DNA of 64,000 bases, taken from Candidatus Enterococcus murrayae. Lineage in GTDB: Bacteria > Bacillota > Bacilli > Lactobacillales > Enterococcaceae. Numbering within the stretch: the stretch's first letter is position 1; each line of letters begins with the position of its first letter. The notes under the pieces were generated by a model. That model ran no database searches, was not told where the DNA came from, and saw only the letters and a list, made by a program, of their open reading frames with translations. Of this stretch, positions 44,026 to 52,823 are shown piece by piece. A program made the position numbers and the translations under genes. The stretch lies in contig NZ_JAFLVR010000007.1 in NCBI RefSeq assembly GCF_017315985.1, forward strand, positions 1 through 64,000, read 5' to 3'.

Positions 44026-44382
44026 GCCCAATTGCTCCTTTTCCCTCACATATGTATGCGTTTTCCATATTTATCTCTATGATGCTACAAAAGAAGCAAT
44101 TTTTGAAACCCAAATTGTTTTAAAAAAATTAAGCTTTTTGTGTATATAATCGATTAAAAACCTGACTATAACAAAAAAATATATTTCAATCTAATTCTTC
44201 GCGAAACTGTCAAAAGATTACTTCCTTAAAATCCAAAAATTTGATTCCACCACATAAAAACGGCGATAAAAGAATTAGGAAATAGAGCCTTTTGGTGATT
44301 ATTTTTTTCGATTTTATCCCCCCTCTATGCAGTTTTTCTTCACCGACCTGTCGCTCACTCATAATTAGCATGATTAAAGTTC
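44026..44382. other. AT-rich gene-free spacer upstream of the orphan gene
   Basis: It holds a plausible minus-strand -10 (TATATA near 44147) for the orphan gene. I see no other gene, RNA or repeat. Confidence 0.4.
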
Positions 44383-44423
44383 AAAAAAAACGAGATCTTC
44401 ACCATTATGTAGTGAAAATCTCG
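44383..44423 (-). terminator. Terminator of the fructose-family PTS operon
   Basis: CGAGAT and ATCTCG arms with inner TTCAC/GTGAA pairing, followed on the minus strand by eight T, ten bases after the GatZ-like gene. Confidence 0.9.
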
Positions 44424-44432
44424 ACCGTATTG

Positions 44433-45719
44433 TTAGGCTTTTATTTTGTTTAGGCTTTTGATTCGGCTAGTCACACCGGATAAATTGTAGCATTCAGCGT
44501 AATCACGAATCGGGCGCTTAATATGATCAATCACATAGCGTTGGCCATCAATGTTGTGGGCCTTTAAATTTGTATACATTTTTTCAATTTCAACTTTCAC
44601 TTCCTCATCATTAAAGGTATAGTGACCGGCGATATCTAAGATCTCCGCTTGAAGCTCTGTATCATTTTGCGTCATGATTTCTGCAACAGTCAGATTTTTT
44701 TGTTCGCCAACCATCCATTTTCTCCAACGTTCACTCTTGATCGCATGCTCCAGCAGCACATCACGTGTATTAGAGACCTCTTTGACTAACCCATATTCCA
44801 TTAGCTTTGCTTCTACCGCTGCTAGATTCAAATAAGCACGAGTCTCTTCTGTGCCGTACTGTGGTGCAACGTTTGTCGCAGTGATTTGTGACGGTATATG
44901 TTCTAATAATGTCACATCATCTAAGTAATCACCATTATGCTCCTTCAAACCAACGCCATAGCCTTTTGCCATTTGCGCCAAGTCATAAGCATTCTTAAAA
45001 TTGAAGGTGCCCACCTGTTCTGTTTTACGTGTTAAGGTTCCTGTTTGTCCAACAATGAAGGTCGGCATTGGCAGTCCACGTTTTTCCAACTCTTCCTTCA
45101 ATCGTAAAATGAAGGTCTCGTATGTCTCTGTAGAAGTTAGGCCGCCATTCGTCTCTTCAGTTCCAACCTCATAACCGATTTCTGGTAGGTTGCGAACCTT
45201 CCGCTCTTCCTCGCAAAATTCAATCAAATCAACCGTTCGTTCTAATACAGTCTCTAGAGGAATCACTTTACCGACCTCGAAAGGATCTTTCGTTGGATCG
45301 ATCATTAATAGATCAAAGCCTGCTTCAATATCTGCCACATAAGATTTTTTTCCCAGCTCCATCGCTTTTTCCGTTGGTAAATGATCATTCCGCTCTTTAT
45401 CTCGCTGCCATGGTCCGCCGTGATCGCGACATAGATAATAGAGATTGTCATAGCCAATTTCTTCCGCTACTTCTTCCACTGCTTCAGCAAACGTAAATTG
45501 ATTCCACCCATTCACATAGCCGCCGCCTAAATCATCCGCATCCACCTGATTACGACTGGCAATAAACATCACTGGATAATCATCGTCCCTTGATAACTCG
45601 AGAGTTGCCTGCACACAATTTTTTGACATTGGCCCAATTCCCAATAAGGTTGCACTCTCACCTGTTGCTTGCAGATCCAGCAATCCTTCTACAACTGCTT
45701 TAATAGGTAATTTTTCCAT
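44433..45719 (-). CDS. GatZ/KbaZ-like tagatose-bisphosphate aldolase subunit
   Basis: 428 aa. MFIASRNQVDADDLGGGYVNGWN corresponds to the EATSNQV-GGYTGM block of GatZ/KbaZ; LCRDHGGPWQ, IGYEVGTEETNGG and FIVGQTGTLT are also family blocks. In E. coli such proteins chaperone or complete the catalytic GatY/KbaY subunit. No GatY lies in this operon, but two class II aldolases are encoded in the next one. ATG 45719 is preferred over the GTG at 45773, because the predicted -10 is at 45780-45785 and a GTG start would be leaderless. Confidence 0.85.
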   Translation of the reverse strand: MEKLPIKAVVEGLLDLQATGESATLLGIGPMSKNCVQATLELSRDDDYPVMFIASRNQVDADDLGGGYVNGWNQFTFAEAVEEVAEEIGYDNLYYLCRDHGGPWQRDKERNDHLPTEKAMELGKKSYVADIEAGFDLLMIDPTKDPFEVGKVIPLETVLERTVDLIEFCEEERKVRNLPEIGYEVGTEETNGGLTSTETYETFILRLKEELEKRGLPMPTFIVGQTGTLTRKTEQVGTFNFKNAYDLAQMAKGYGVGLKEHNGDYLDDVTLLEHIPSQITATNVAPQYGTEETRAYLNLAAVEAKLMEYGLVKEVSNTRDVLLEHAIKSERWRKWMVGEQKNLTVAEIMTQNDTELQAEILDIAGHYTFNDEEVKVEIEKMYTNLKAHNIDGQRYVIDHIKRPIRDYAECYNLSGVTSRIKSLNKIKA

Positions 45720-45779
45720 CTCGTTGACATCTCCGTTTCCTGTAATTAAATTTAAGTCCTTGTTTCTTATCACCTCTTA

Positions 45780-45879
45780 AGTATAGGGTGGAAGCATTCG
45801 TCTGAATATTACATTTCTCTGCAACAAGTCCATGCATTAGCGGATCCACTTGTTGCAAGATTGGGCAAAACTTGTTGCA
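45780..45879 (-). promoter_or_regulatory. Activator-type promoter of the GatZ-like gene
   Basis: TATACT (45780-45785) has a poor -35. Upstream lie TGCAACAAGT (45820-45829) and ACTTGTTGCA (45848-45857), an inverted pair 18 bases apart, plus a third half-site at 45870-45879. The same layout occurs at 49920-50020. Confidence 0.75.
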
Positions 45880-45904
45880 GAGAAAAAGGGGAAATCTGTT
45901 ATTT

Positions 45905-45960
45905 ATAAAGAAAACGGCAAAAGAAATAGGGTGAACCCATTTTCCTTTGCCGTTATAACA
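45905..45960 (-). terminator. Terminator after the fructose-family EIIC gene
   Basis: AACGGCAAA with GAAA pairs with TTTC and TTTGCCGTT, followed by a T-rich tail on the minus strand. It explains why the GatZ-like gene needs its own promoter. Confidence 0.75.
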
Positions 45961-45968
45961 TTTGACTA

Positions 45969-47063
45969 TTATTTTGCTACTTCGATTTGTTCATTCGTCT
46001 CTTTCTTTTTTTCTTTCGTTGTTTCATCAACCAAGCTTGGTTTAGTGAAATGTAAAATGGCTGCTGAAATGGCCGCTCCAACAATGATTGAGAGCGCGTA
46101 CCACAATTTTCCATTAACTACCGGCAAGATAATAAACCCGCCGTGGGGGACTAATGCCTCTACTCCAGTGGCCATTCCCATCGCACCGCCAATAGCACTA
46201 CCGATAATAATTGCGGGCAATACTCGTTTGATATCCTTTGCTGCAAATGGAATCGCCCCTTCCGTGATCCCGATCAACGACATAAAGAAAGCTGAAATAC
46301 CTAAGTCCTTGTCTTCAGGAGTATATTTTTTTCGATCAATAAAGGTTGAAATAGCCATAGCTAACGGCGGGATCGCACAAGCGATTCGATGTGCGCCATT
46401 CGGTCCGTAAACACCTTCCGCCATCAAAGCTAATGTGAACGCCGTTGCAGTCTTATTAATGGGGCCGCCCATATCGATAGCAGTCATCGCGCCTAAAATC
46501 AAACCTAAAATAAGCGCGCTGCCGCCTTGCATTTGCCCTAGCACTTGAACCAGCCAATCCATCGCTGCACCAATCGGCACCGCAATGATATAAATATAAA
46601 ACATTCCTAGTACAAAGGTCGTAACCACTGGAACGATCAGAATGGGCATGATTGTCCGAATAGTAGCTGGTACCTTCCATGTTTTACACCAGCGAACAAA
46701 ATAACCAGCGGCCACACCCATGATCATTGCCCCTAGAAAACCTGTCTTTATTTGTCCTTCACCGATTGGATTGTTGGCAACAAATCCTAAGATCATCCCA
46801 GGAACCAGGCCTGGTTTTCCGGCTAATGAATTGGCAATATATCCTGACAGCAACGGAATCATCATCGCAAAACCTGCGGCGCCCAGATCATTTAGGTTTT
46901 GCATGAATGGGCTAGTGATCTCCATTCCGGCATCCGTGGCTTTCCCCGTAGCAAGAGCAACCGCCAAGAAAATCCCACCCACAACCACTGACGGCAGCAT
47001 AAAGGATACTCCTGTGTTAAAGGCCTTTTGCAAGTCTTTAAAGAACTTGTTCTGTTTTTTCAT
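45969..47063 (-). CDS. PTS fructose-family EIIC permease
   Basis: 364-aa polytopic membrane protein of the FruA EIIC type: FNTGVSFMLPSVVVGGIFLAVALATG, TAIDMGGPINKTATAF (conserved substrate loop), ITEGAIPFAAKD and VPHGGFIILPV. EIIA, EIIB and EIIC are separate proteins here. Sixteen bases from the EIIB gene. Confidence 0.94.
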   Translation of the reverse strand: MKKQNKFFKDLQKAFNTGVSFMLPSVVVGGIFLAVALATGKATDAGMEITSPFMQNLNDLGAAGFAMMIPLLSGYIANSLAGKPGLVPGMILGFVANNPIGEGQIKTGFLGAMIMGVAAGYFVRWCKTWKVPATIRTIMPILIVPVVTTFVLGMFYIYIIAVPIGAAMDWLVQVLGQMQGGSALILGLILGAMTAIDMGGPINKTATAFTLALMAEGVYGPNGAHRIACAIPPLAMAISTFIDRKKYTPEDKDLGISAFFMSLIGITEGAIPFAAKDIKRVLPAIIIGSAIGGAMGMATGVEALVPHGGFIILPVVNGKLWYALSIIVGAAISAAILHFTKPSLVDETTKEKKKETNEQIEVAK

Positions 47064-47078
47064 TTTTATATTTCCCCC

Positions 47079-47393
47079 CTATAGTTTTTCTGCTGCATCA
47101 AGATATTTGGCAGGATACTTGATGATGTCTCCCGGATCGACAGACAAGGTTTTTCCTGTATCTATTTTCTCTTCAAAGCGTTCACTATCTTCCACATCGA
47201 TTGCAACAGCCAAGATCAAAACATCCGCCTGATCGATCGTTTCCTGTTCCAGCTCATTTTCGATCCCCATACTGCCTTGTGTCTCTACCTGCACTTCATA
47301 ACCGCGTTTTCTACATTCCTTTTCAATAGCTTCTTGCGCCATATACGTATGCGCGATCCCTGTTGGACATGCTGTTACTGCTACTACTTTCAT
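47079..47393 (-). CDS. PTS fructose-family EIIB component
   Basis: 104 aa. MKVVAVTACPTGIAHTYMAQEA carries the phosphorylated Cys in the TACPTGIAHT motif that defines fructose EIIB. ATG 47393 has GGAGG eight bases upstream. Confidence 0.94.
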   Translation of the reverse strand: MKVVAVTACPTGIAHTYMAQEAIEKECRKRGYEVQVETQGSMGIENELEQETIDQADVLILAVAIDVEDSERFEEKIDTGKTLSVDPGDIIKYPAKYLDAAEKL

Positions 47394-47452
47394 TCTAAGA
47401 ACCTCCATATTCCTATTCATTCACTCATTTTAAGTTTTGGTGCTGACACTTT

Positions 47453-47926
47453 CTAAATGTCAATCGAGCGTAATTGTTCATATACATTGTTTTTATCTGT
47501 TTCTGTCAATAATTTTTCTCTAAACGTCTCGTCTAATAGCTTCTTACTTAACTGTGAAATGAATTTTAGATGCATTGTTCCCTCACTGTTTTTAGGAACG
47601 CCAATTAAAAAGACCAGTTGAACTTTGTCATCACTTTCCTGGATCCAGTGAAAGCCTTTATTGGTCCTGACAAAGGCGATGAAGGGCTGCAAAACGGTTT
47701 CATTTTTTCCATGGGGAATCGCGATACCATAACCGATCGCAGTAGAAACCTCTTGTTCTCGTTTCTTGACTGCCTGAAACAAGATTTCCGAATCCTCCAC
47801 GTATCCAATAAATTCTGCAACGTCAACAATATGCTGTATGACCTCATCTTGATTATCCAAATCACTGTCTAAAAAAATTAAATCATTCGTAATGACACTT
47901 CTGCCGCTCTCCTGCACGTTATCCAC
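47453..47926 (-). CDS. PTS fructose/mannitol-family EIIA component
   Basis: 157 aa. IGYGIAIPHGKNETV holds the phosphorylated His. GTG 47926 is a likely start, one base after the regulator's stop codon and with GGGAG eight bases upstream; a TTG at 47941 inside the regulator is an alternative. It charges the EIIB encoded next. Confidence 0.88.
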   Translation of the reverse strand: MDNVQESGRSVITNDLIFLDSDLDNQDEVIQHIVDVAEFIGYVEDSEILFQAVKKREQEVSTAIGYGIAIPHGKNETVLQPFIAFVRTNKGFHWIQESDDKVQLVFLIGVPKNSEGTMHLKFISQLSKKLLDETFREKLLTETDKNNVYEQLRSIDI

Positions 47927-47927
47927 A

Positions 47928-49847
47928 CTAATCACTCCCAAGTTTTCTGAATGCCCCTTCGTTTGAGGTTGCTTCCCGCAATTGTTTTAATTGTTCACCA
48001 TTGTCAATGATGTTATAAATATCCGATAGAATATTTCTTGTTTGATACGTATCCTCTTTCGCAATACAAATCAAAAAGATCAGATCGACATAGTATTTAT
48101 TCCATTTAAATTTCTTTTTGTTCTTTATCAAAACGATGATCGTTTTATTGACCGCTGTTGAATTGCCGTGAGGAACTGCTGTTCCAGAAGGGAGATCAGT
48201 GCCGCCCAATGCTTCTCGTTCTTGAACAGTTTGAATAAATTGCCGATCCACAAAATTCTTCTCAACTAAAAGGGTCCCGATCTGTTCGATCAACTCTTCC
48301 TTAGAAGTAAAATCCGTATTTACAAAAATAAATTCTTTAGCGACAAATTTTATCAGATGGTGTGCTCGGACTAAATCGATCACTTTTTCATCTGTATCAG
48401 GTAATAAATTTGAGGTTTTTATACGTTCTATGTCCTCTTTCGTCAAAAATGGCGAGACCTGGATCACTTCTTTTTCAGGTATGTCAATCTTAGTTGTAGA
48501 AATGATCAAATCATACTCATCAATAGCCAGTTGTTCTACTTCAGCAACGGAAGCAACTTCAAATGTATCCAATGAAGGCAAGATACTTTTTATTCGATTG
48601 ATCAGCAGCTCCGAAGTAGCAATCCCCATTTGACAAACGATCAAAATTTTTCGATTCATCCGTGCTCGTTCGATTGCGGCCTGAAAATACATAGTCAAAA
48701 AAGCAATCTCATCTTCATTAAAACTAATGCCTAACTCTTCTTCATAGCCACTAAGCACGACCCAAATAACATTGAAGGTCAAAGAGAACTCGTTTTTGAT
48801 CTGAGTGGTAAAGGGATTTTCTGTTTTGTTGTTTGTTTTTAACCGATAGATCATTGGCGGAATATGATTTTTTAGCTGTTCCTCCAGCTTTTGATCACCG
48901 GCAAAATCAATGTTCAAGGCTGCCGATACTCTAGCAAGCAGTCGTTCAACGATCACTTCGTCAATTTCATCATCCGGTAATGTTTCAAAGCGATTTGAAA
49001 TCAGCTGCAAGGATAAATAGTGAACATCCTCATTTGTATAAGACAGCTCCAAACGCAAAGCTGCTTTATGCAGCATTCGGACCGCACTTTCCTCAAAGAA
49101 AATCATCGCTTCATTAGCATCCGCTTGTTGATATTCTTCAATGTGATGCCCATTAGCTATCCGATAAACCAAGATAATAAAAATACTCAAGATATTTTGC
49201 ACATAGTAATCAGAAATCGCATTCACATTTTCTCGAATATACGTGTATAAAATATTCGAGCAAGCGCTGATCAAGGTCTCCCCGTAGTAATCGTTCAATA
49301 ATTTAATTTTCTCAGCAATGTCTTCGTCTAAATAAATCTCAGAATTACTTAACAAGTAGCGATTGAACTGAAGCATCGCTTTTTGAATATCTTCTTCTGT
49401 CCCTATCAGTGAAGTTCCATGAACATCACTGCACAATTTGATCTCGGAACCGACATTCAAAATCTTCATAATGAACTCAAAATCCTTGATGATAGAGGTT
49501 TTGCTCACCATGAAGCACTCAGACAAATAGTTAAAACTGACCACCTTCTCTTTAAAAAGCAAGAGGTTCAAAATTTCAATTCTGCGATTGAACGTATTGT
49601 AGATGTCACTTCCTTCATTTTTTTCTCTGATCACGCCAACTTCTTTGAAACGTTTCAGCGCGACGCCGACACCGCGCTTTTTTTCAAGATATTCTCCCGA
49701 GCTTTGGAGATATTCGTCAATGATCCCCAGTTCGCTATGCGTTGTTCGTTTAGAAACACCCAGTTGACTGGCAAAATATCCTACTGTCTGAAAGTCACTT
49801 TGTTGCATCAGCAACTCCAGTAACTCTTTTTGTCTTTTTGTAAGCAT
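47928..49847 (-). CDS. PRD-type PTS transcriptional activator of the fructose-family operon
   Basis: 639 aa. Two winged helices (LTKRQKELLELLMQQSDFQTVGYFASQLGVSKRTTHSELG and a second near 95-130), PRDs at about 180-280 and 295-400, an EIIB-like domain with ILIVCQMGIATSELL including the Cys, and an EIIA domain with SGTAVPHGN. It is the first gene of the operon. ATG 49847 leaves a leader of about 66 bases behind the -10 at 49920-49925; the longer frame to 49913 would be leaderless. It probably binds the TGCAACAAGT repeats. Confidence 0.92.
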   Translation of the reverse strand: MLTKRQKELLELLMQQSDFQTVGYFASQLGVSKRTTHSELGIIDEYLQSSGEYLEKKRGVGVALKRFKEVGVIREKNEGSDIYNTFNRRIEILNLLLFKEKVVSFNYLSECFMVSKTSIIKDFEFIMKILNVGSEIKLCSDVHGTSLIGTEEDIQKAMLQFNRYLLSNSEIYLDEDIAEKIKLLNDYYGETLISACSNILYTYIRENVNAISDYYVQNILSIFIILVYRIANGHHIEEYQQADANEAMIFFEESAVRMLHKAALRLELSYTNEDVHYLSLQLISNRFETLPDDEIDEVIVERLLARVSAALNIDFAGDQKLEEQLKNHIPPMIYRLKTNNKTENPFTTQIKNEFSLTFNVIWVVLSGYEEELGISFNEDEIAFLTMYFQAAIERARMNRKILIVCQMGIATSELLINRIKSILPSLDTFEVASVAEVEQLAIDEYDLIISTTKIDIPEKEVIQVSPFLTKEDIERIKTSNLLPDTDEKVIDLVRAHHLIKFVAKEFIFVNTDFTSKEELIEQIGTLLVEKNFVDRQFIQTVQEREALGGTDLPSGTAVPHGNSTAVNKTIIVLIKNKKKFKWNKYYVDLIFLICIAKEDTYQTRNILSDIYNIIDNGEQLKQLREATSNEGAFRKLGSD

Positions 49848-49919
49848 AATGATAAACACTTCCTTACTATCTGAAATAAAGGCCTTAATTTTTGATAGCG
49901 TTATCATGATCATGACCTT

Positions 49920-50020
49920 ATTATAGTTTGAGTATTTGATTTTAGATATTACATTTCATTGCAACAAGTCGCTACAACATCCAAGATACTTGTTGCAGAG
50001 AAACCTCTGATTTTGTTGCA
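49920..50020 (-). promoter_or_regulatory. Activator-type promoter of the fructose-family PTS operon
   Basis: TATAAT (49920-49925) with weak -35, then TGCAACAAGT (49960-49969) and ACTTGTTGCA (49988-49997), 18 bases apart, and a third half-site TTTTGTTGCA (50011-50020). Spacing to the -10 is identical to the promoter at 45780. Confidence 0.75.
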
Positions 50021-50115
50021 ATAGCGCATTCATCCATTCAAAAAAACAAGTGAGCAATAAGTAGAGGTCACTTGGTTTTCCTGTTCCAATCCAATGATAA
50101 GTTTTTCTTTCAAGC

Positions 50116-50150
50116 AAAAAAAGCTTAGAAGACGAAAGCATCTTCTAAGC
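50116..50150 (-). terminator. Terminator of the PucR-module operon
   Basis: GCTTAGAAGA pairs with TCTTCTAAGC around an 8-base loop, followed by seven T on the minus strand, about 35 bases after the hyuA stop. Confidence 0.9.
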
Positions 50151-50185
50151 ACTTAATTATTCTCGTATTTTTTTATGAAAATCGA

Positions 50186-51736
50186 TCAACTTGTGACAAA
50201 ATCTAACTTGCCAGCAACTTTGACTTTGATATTAACCGCCTGCTTGGGTAAATAGGCTAAAGGAATCACTTCTACAAAGATTGTTTTAAGCGAGTCTTTG
50301 GAAGCTCCTGAGCGGATCGCTTCCTGTTCCGCCGCGGCGATGGCTATCGCCACTGTCTCCTCTTGCGTTTGTTTTTCTAATGAATACACAGAGTTTACCT
50401 CGCCTGAAACTTCTCCCAAGGCAGCTCCAATCGCATTAGCTGCATCATAATTCTCTGGAACGAGCACCTGTGAAACACCATTCATCTCTTTAGGCAAAAT
50501 AATGCTTCCGCCTCCAACTAAAATAACTGGTATTTCTGTGCTATCTGTTTTCATCTGATCAATTGCATCTTCAATCAGCTCTTTTATTTTCTTTTTGGAT
50601 TCACTGATCAATGCGGTGTCCAGCTCTTGAGAAATAGCACCAGTAACTGGATGCTCTGTTTGATTCGCGATTGCGACATCAGTTGCACACAAAGTCGTGC
50701 CGCCAAAGGACAAGCTTTCTTCCAAAATACGATAGCCTAAGCTTTCTGGACCAACAGTAAGTTCCTCTGCTAAATGAATAATTGTTCCACCGCCTAATCC
50801 AATCGAAAGAACATCTGGCATGCGAAAGTTGGTTCGAATGCCGCCAATAAGTGTAGCCAGTGAAGATTCTCGAGGAAATCCTTTTTTCAACACACCAATA
50901 TCAGTAGTGGTTCCCCCAACATCGACAACTAAAGCATCCTCCAAACGACTTAAGTGCGCAGCTCCTCGAATGGAGTTGGTTGGGCCGCAGCCGATTGTCA
51001 ACACCGGGTAGCTCAGTGCTTTTTCTAAATCCATCAATGTTCCGTCATTTTGACAAATAAATACATCCGCAGTGATCTGATTATTACTCAATGCTTGTTT
51101 TAAGCCCTGAATCATTTTAATGATCGTTTGGGTAAGTGCTGCGTTCAAGATACTCGCATTTTCTCTTTCCAATAATCCAACTGAGCCGATCTCACTAGAT
51201 AACGTTACTGGAACACCGAGCTCTTGTTCAACGATCCTTGCTGCCTGCTTTTCTTGTTCGTTATTTACAGGAGAAAAAACACCTACTACCGCGACCGCTT
51301 CGACCTTGCCCTTCATCTGCTGACAAACTTGTCGAATCTCCTCTTCGTCCACTTCAGCGATCTTATTTCCGTTGTACTCATAGCCACCAGAGACAATTGC
51401 AGATTGAGCCATCATTTTACTTGCTAGATCTTCTGGCCAGCCAATCATTGGAGCAACTGCTGTCGTAGCCGGCTTCGCTAAACGAATGATTCCAATCTTG
51501 CTCAGCTCTTTTCGTTGGACAATCGCATTCGTGCAATGAGTCGTTCCTAGCATTACGACACTGATTTTTTCTGTCGGAATCTTTGTTTCCTGTAAAATTT
51601 TTTGAATGGCAATATCAATGCCTTCACTGACATCATCCATTGTAGGACTCTTGATTTTCCCTACGCAGCGCAACTCTTCATCTAAAATCGCGCAATCTGT
51701 ATTTGTTCCGCCAACATCGATCCCTAATCTATACAT
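50186..51736 (-). CDS. HyuA-type hydantoinase/oxoprolinase family protein
   Basis: 516 aa, actin-like ATPase fold. RLGIDVGGTNTDCAILDE starts the protein; VVMLGTTHCTNAIVQRKEL, VDVGGTTTDIGVL and ILVGGGSIILP are the other conserved blocks of the hydantoinase A family. Members hydrolyse cyclic amides with ATP. The large HyuB partner is absent; instead a DUF917 protein overlaps it by 8 bases, a known partner type for single-subunit members. The substrate may be a hydantoin, oxoproline or purine ring product. Confidence 0.88.
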   Translation of the reverse strand: MYRLGIDVGGTNTDCAILDEELRCVGKIKSPTMDDVSEGIDIAIQKILQETKIPTEKISVVMLGTTHCTNAIVQRKELSKIGIIRLAKPATTAVAPMIGWPEDLASKMMAQSAIVSGGYEYNGNKIAEVDEEEIRQVCQQMKGKVEAVAVVGVFSPVNNEQEKQAARIVEQELGVPVTLSSEIGSVGLLERENASILNAALTQTIIKMIQGLKQALSNNQITADVFICQNDGTLMDLEKALSYPVLTIGCGPTNSIRGAAHLSRLEDALVVDVGGTTTDIGVLKKGFPRESSLATLIGGIRTNFRMPDVLSIGLGGGTIIHLAEELTVGPESLGYRILEESLSFGGTTLCATDVAIANQTEHPVTGAISQELDTALISESKKKIKELIEDAIDQMKTDSTEIPVILVGGGSIILPKEMNGVSQVLVPENYDAANAIGAALGEVSGEVNSVYSLEKQTQEETVAIAIAAAEQEAIRSGASKDSLKTIFVEVIPLAYLPKQAVNIKVKVAGKLDFVTS

Positions 51737-52820
51737 GCACCTTTTCTCCCATCAATTCTTCCACTGGTTTGTAGTCTACTTCATAACCAAAATATTTGGG
51801 ACCAGCCACCTCAAGCCCCTTTGCTGTCCGCCATTTTGAATCACAAGGTAACGCAATCACATGAATACGGGCGCCATAACGCAGTGTTTCTGTTGTAATC
51901 GGCCGCCCTGTTTCATAATCCAACGCACAAATCAAATCCGGTGTGGAGGCTAGAACAACTCCATCCTTTTTAGCCAGCAGCAGTTCATTTTGGAAAAGAA
52001 TTTCCAGCTCTTCGCCTTTATTGTGATTGATTCCGGTAAACGCAGCTCTTCCTCGCGTAAAGCCGCCTGCAACGTTTCGTTCAATATGACTGATTTTCCC
52101 TTCAAACAAAGAAAATCCGGCTAAACGCTCCAGTAATCTTTCGACTGGAGGAACTGACTCATTTAACGTAGTTAACTCCTCGCCGATTTCCTTCGCCAAG
52201 CTCAATGTCCCGCGAATCCCGCATTCTTTAACGATTTTCCCAGAAAAAACATTGTCGACCATATTGGCATTACCACCCATAACGTCCGTGACAGCGCGAG
52301 CGATCTTTTCAGACCATTCACCGTCCTTCGGATAATAGACGATTCGATTTCCTTGGCTGTCTGCCATTGCGACGATTTCTGGTTGATAGCCCTTCAAAAA
52401 GAACGTCACCATTTGCGATTCTGGAAATGCACGACCCATCGCATCAGCGTCAACGATCGGCAGCCCCATCTTCGCCGCACAAGCAATCGGTAATAAAGAG
52501 TTTCCTCCGCCAATTTCAATCGGCATGATTGCTTGTGTCCGTTCAGGGAAAAAATCCTTCAGAACTTCGGCTGGCCCATAGACCTCTTCTTCCGAAGCAA
52601 TCTTCTCATTAGAAACAGAGGGAGCACCGATAGAACCTACAGGCATCACTAACGCTTCATCCTCAAGTTCCTCTACCGTTAAAACTCTGACTGGTCCATA
52701 CTTCTGGATCGCTTGCAAAGCCATCAACTTTCCGACAAAAGGGTCCCCTCCGCCTCCAGTTCCTAACAATGTAGCGCCAATCGCAATATTTTCTAAATCT
52801 TCCGCAGTGATCCATTCCAT
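51729..52820 (-). CDS. DUF917 family protein
   Basis: 363 aa. ATLLGTGGGGDPFVGKLMA near the N-terminus, VMPVGSIGAPSVSNEK, IMPIEIGGGNSLLPI, VDADAMGRAFPE and TPDLICALDYETGRPI are typical of the DUF917 family, commonly encoded beside HyuA-type proteins. Biochemical role is unknown; it may form the second half of the amidohydrolase. It lies 3 bases after the permease stop. Confidence 0.9.
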   Translation of the reverse strand: MEWITAEDLENIAIGATLLGTGGGGDPFVGKLMALQAIQKYGPVRVLTVEELEDEALVMPVGSIGAPSVSNEKIASEEEVYGPAEVLKDFFPERTQAIMPIEIGGGNSLLPIACAAKMGLPIVDADAMGRAFPESQMVTFFLKGYQPEIVAMADSQGNRIVYYPKDGEWSEKIARAVTDVMGGNANMVDNVFSGKIVKECGIRGTLSLAKEIGEELTTLNESVPPVERLLERLAGFSLFEGKISHIERNVAGGFTRGRAAFTGINHNKGEELEILFQNELLLAKKDGVVLASTPDLICALDYETGRPITTETLRYGARIHVIALPCDSKWRTAKGLEVAGPKYFGYEVDYKPVEELMGEKVHV

Positions 52821-52823
52821 GAA

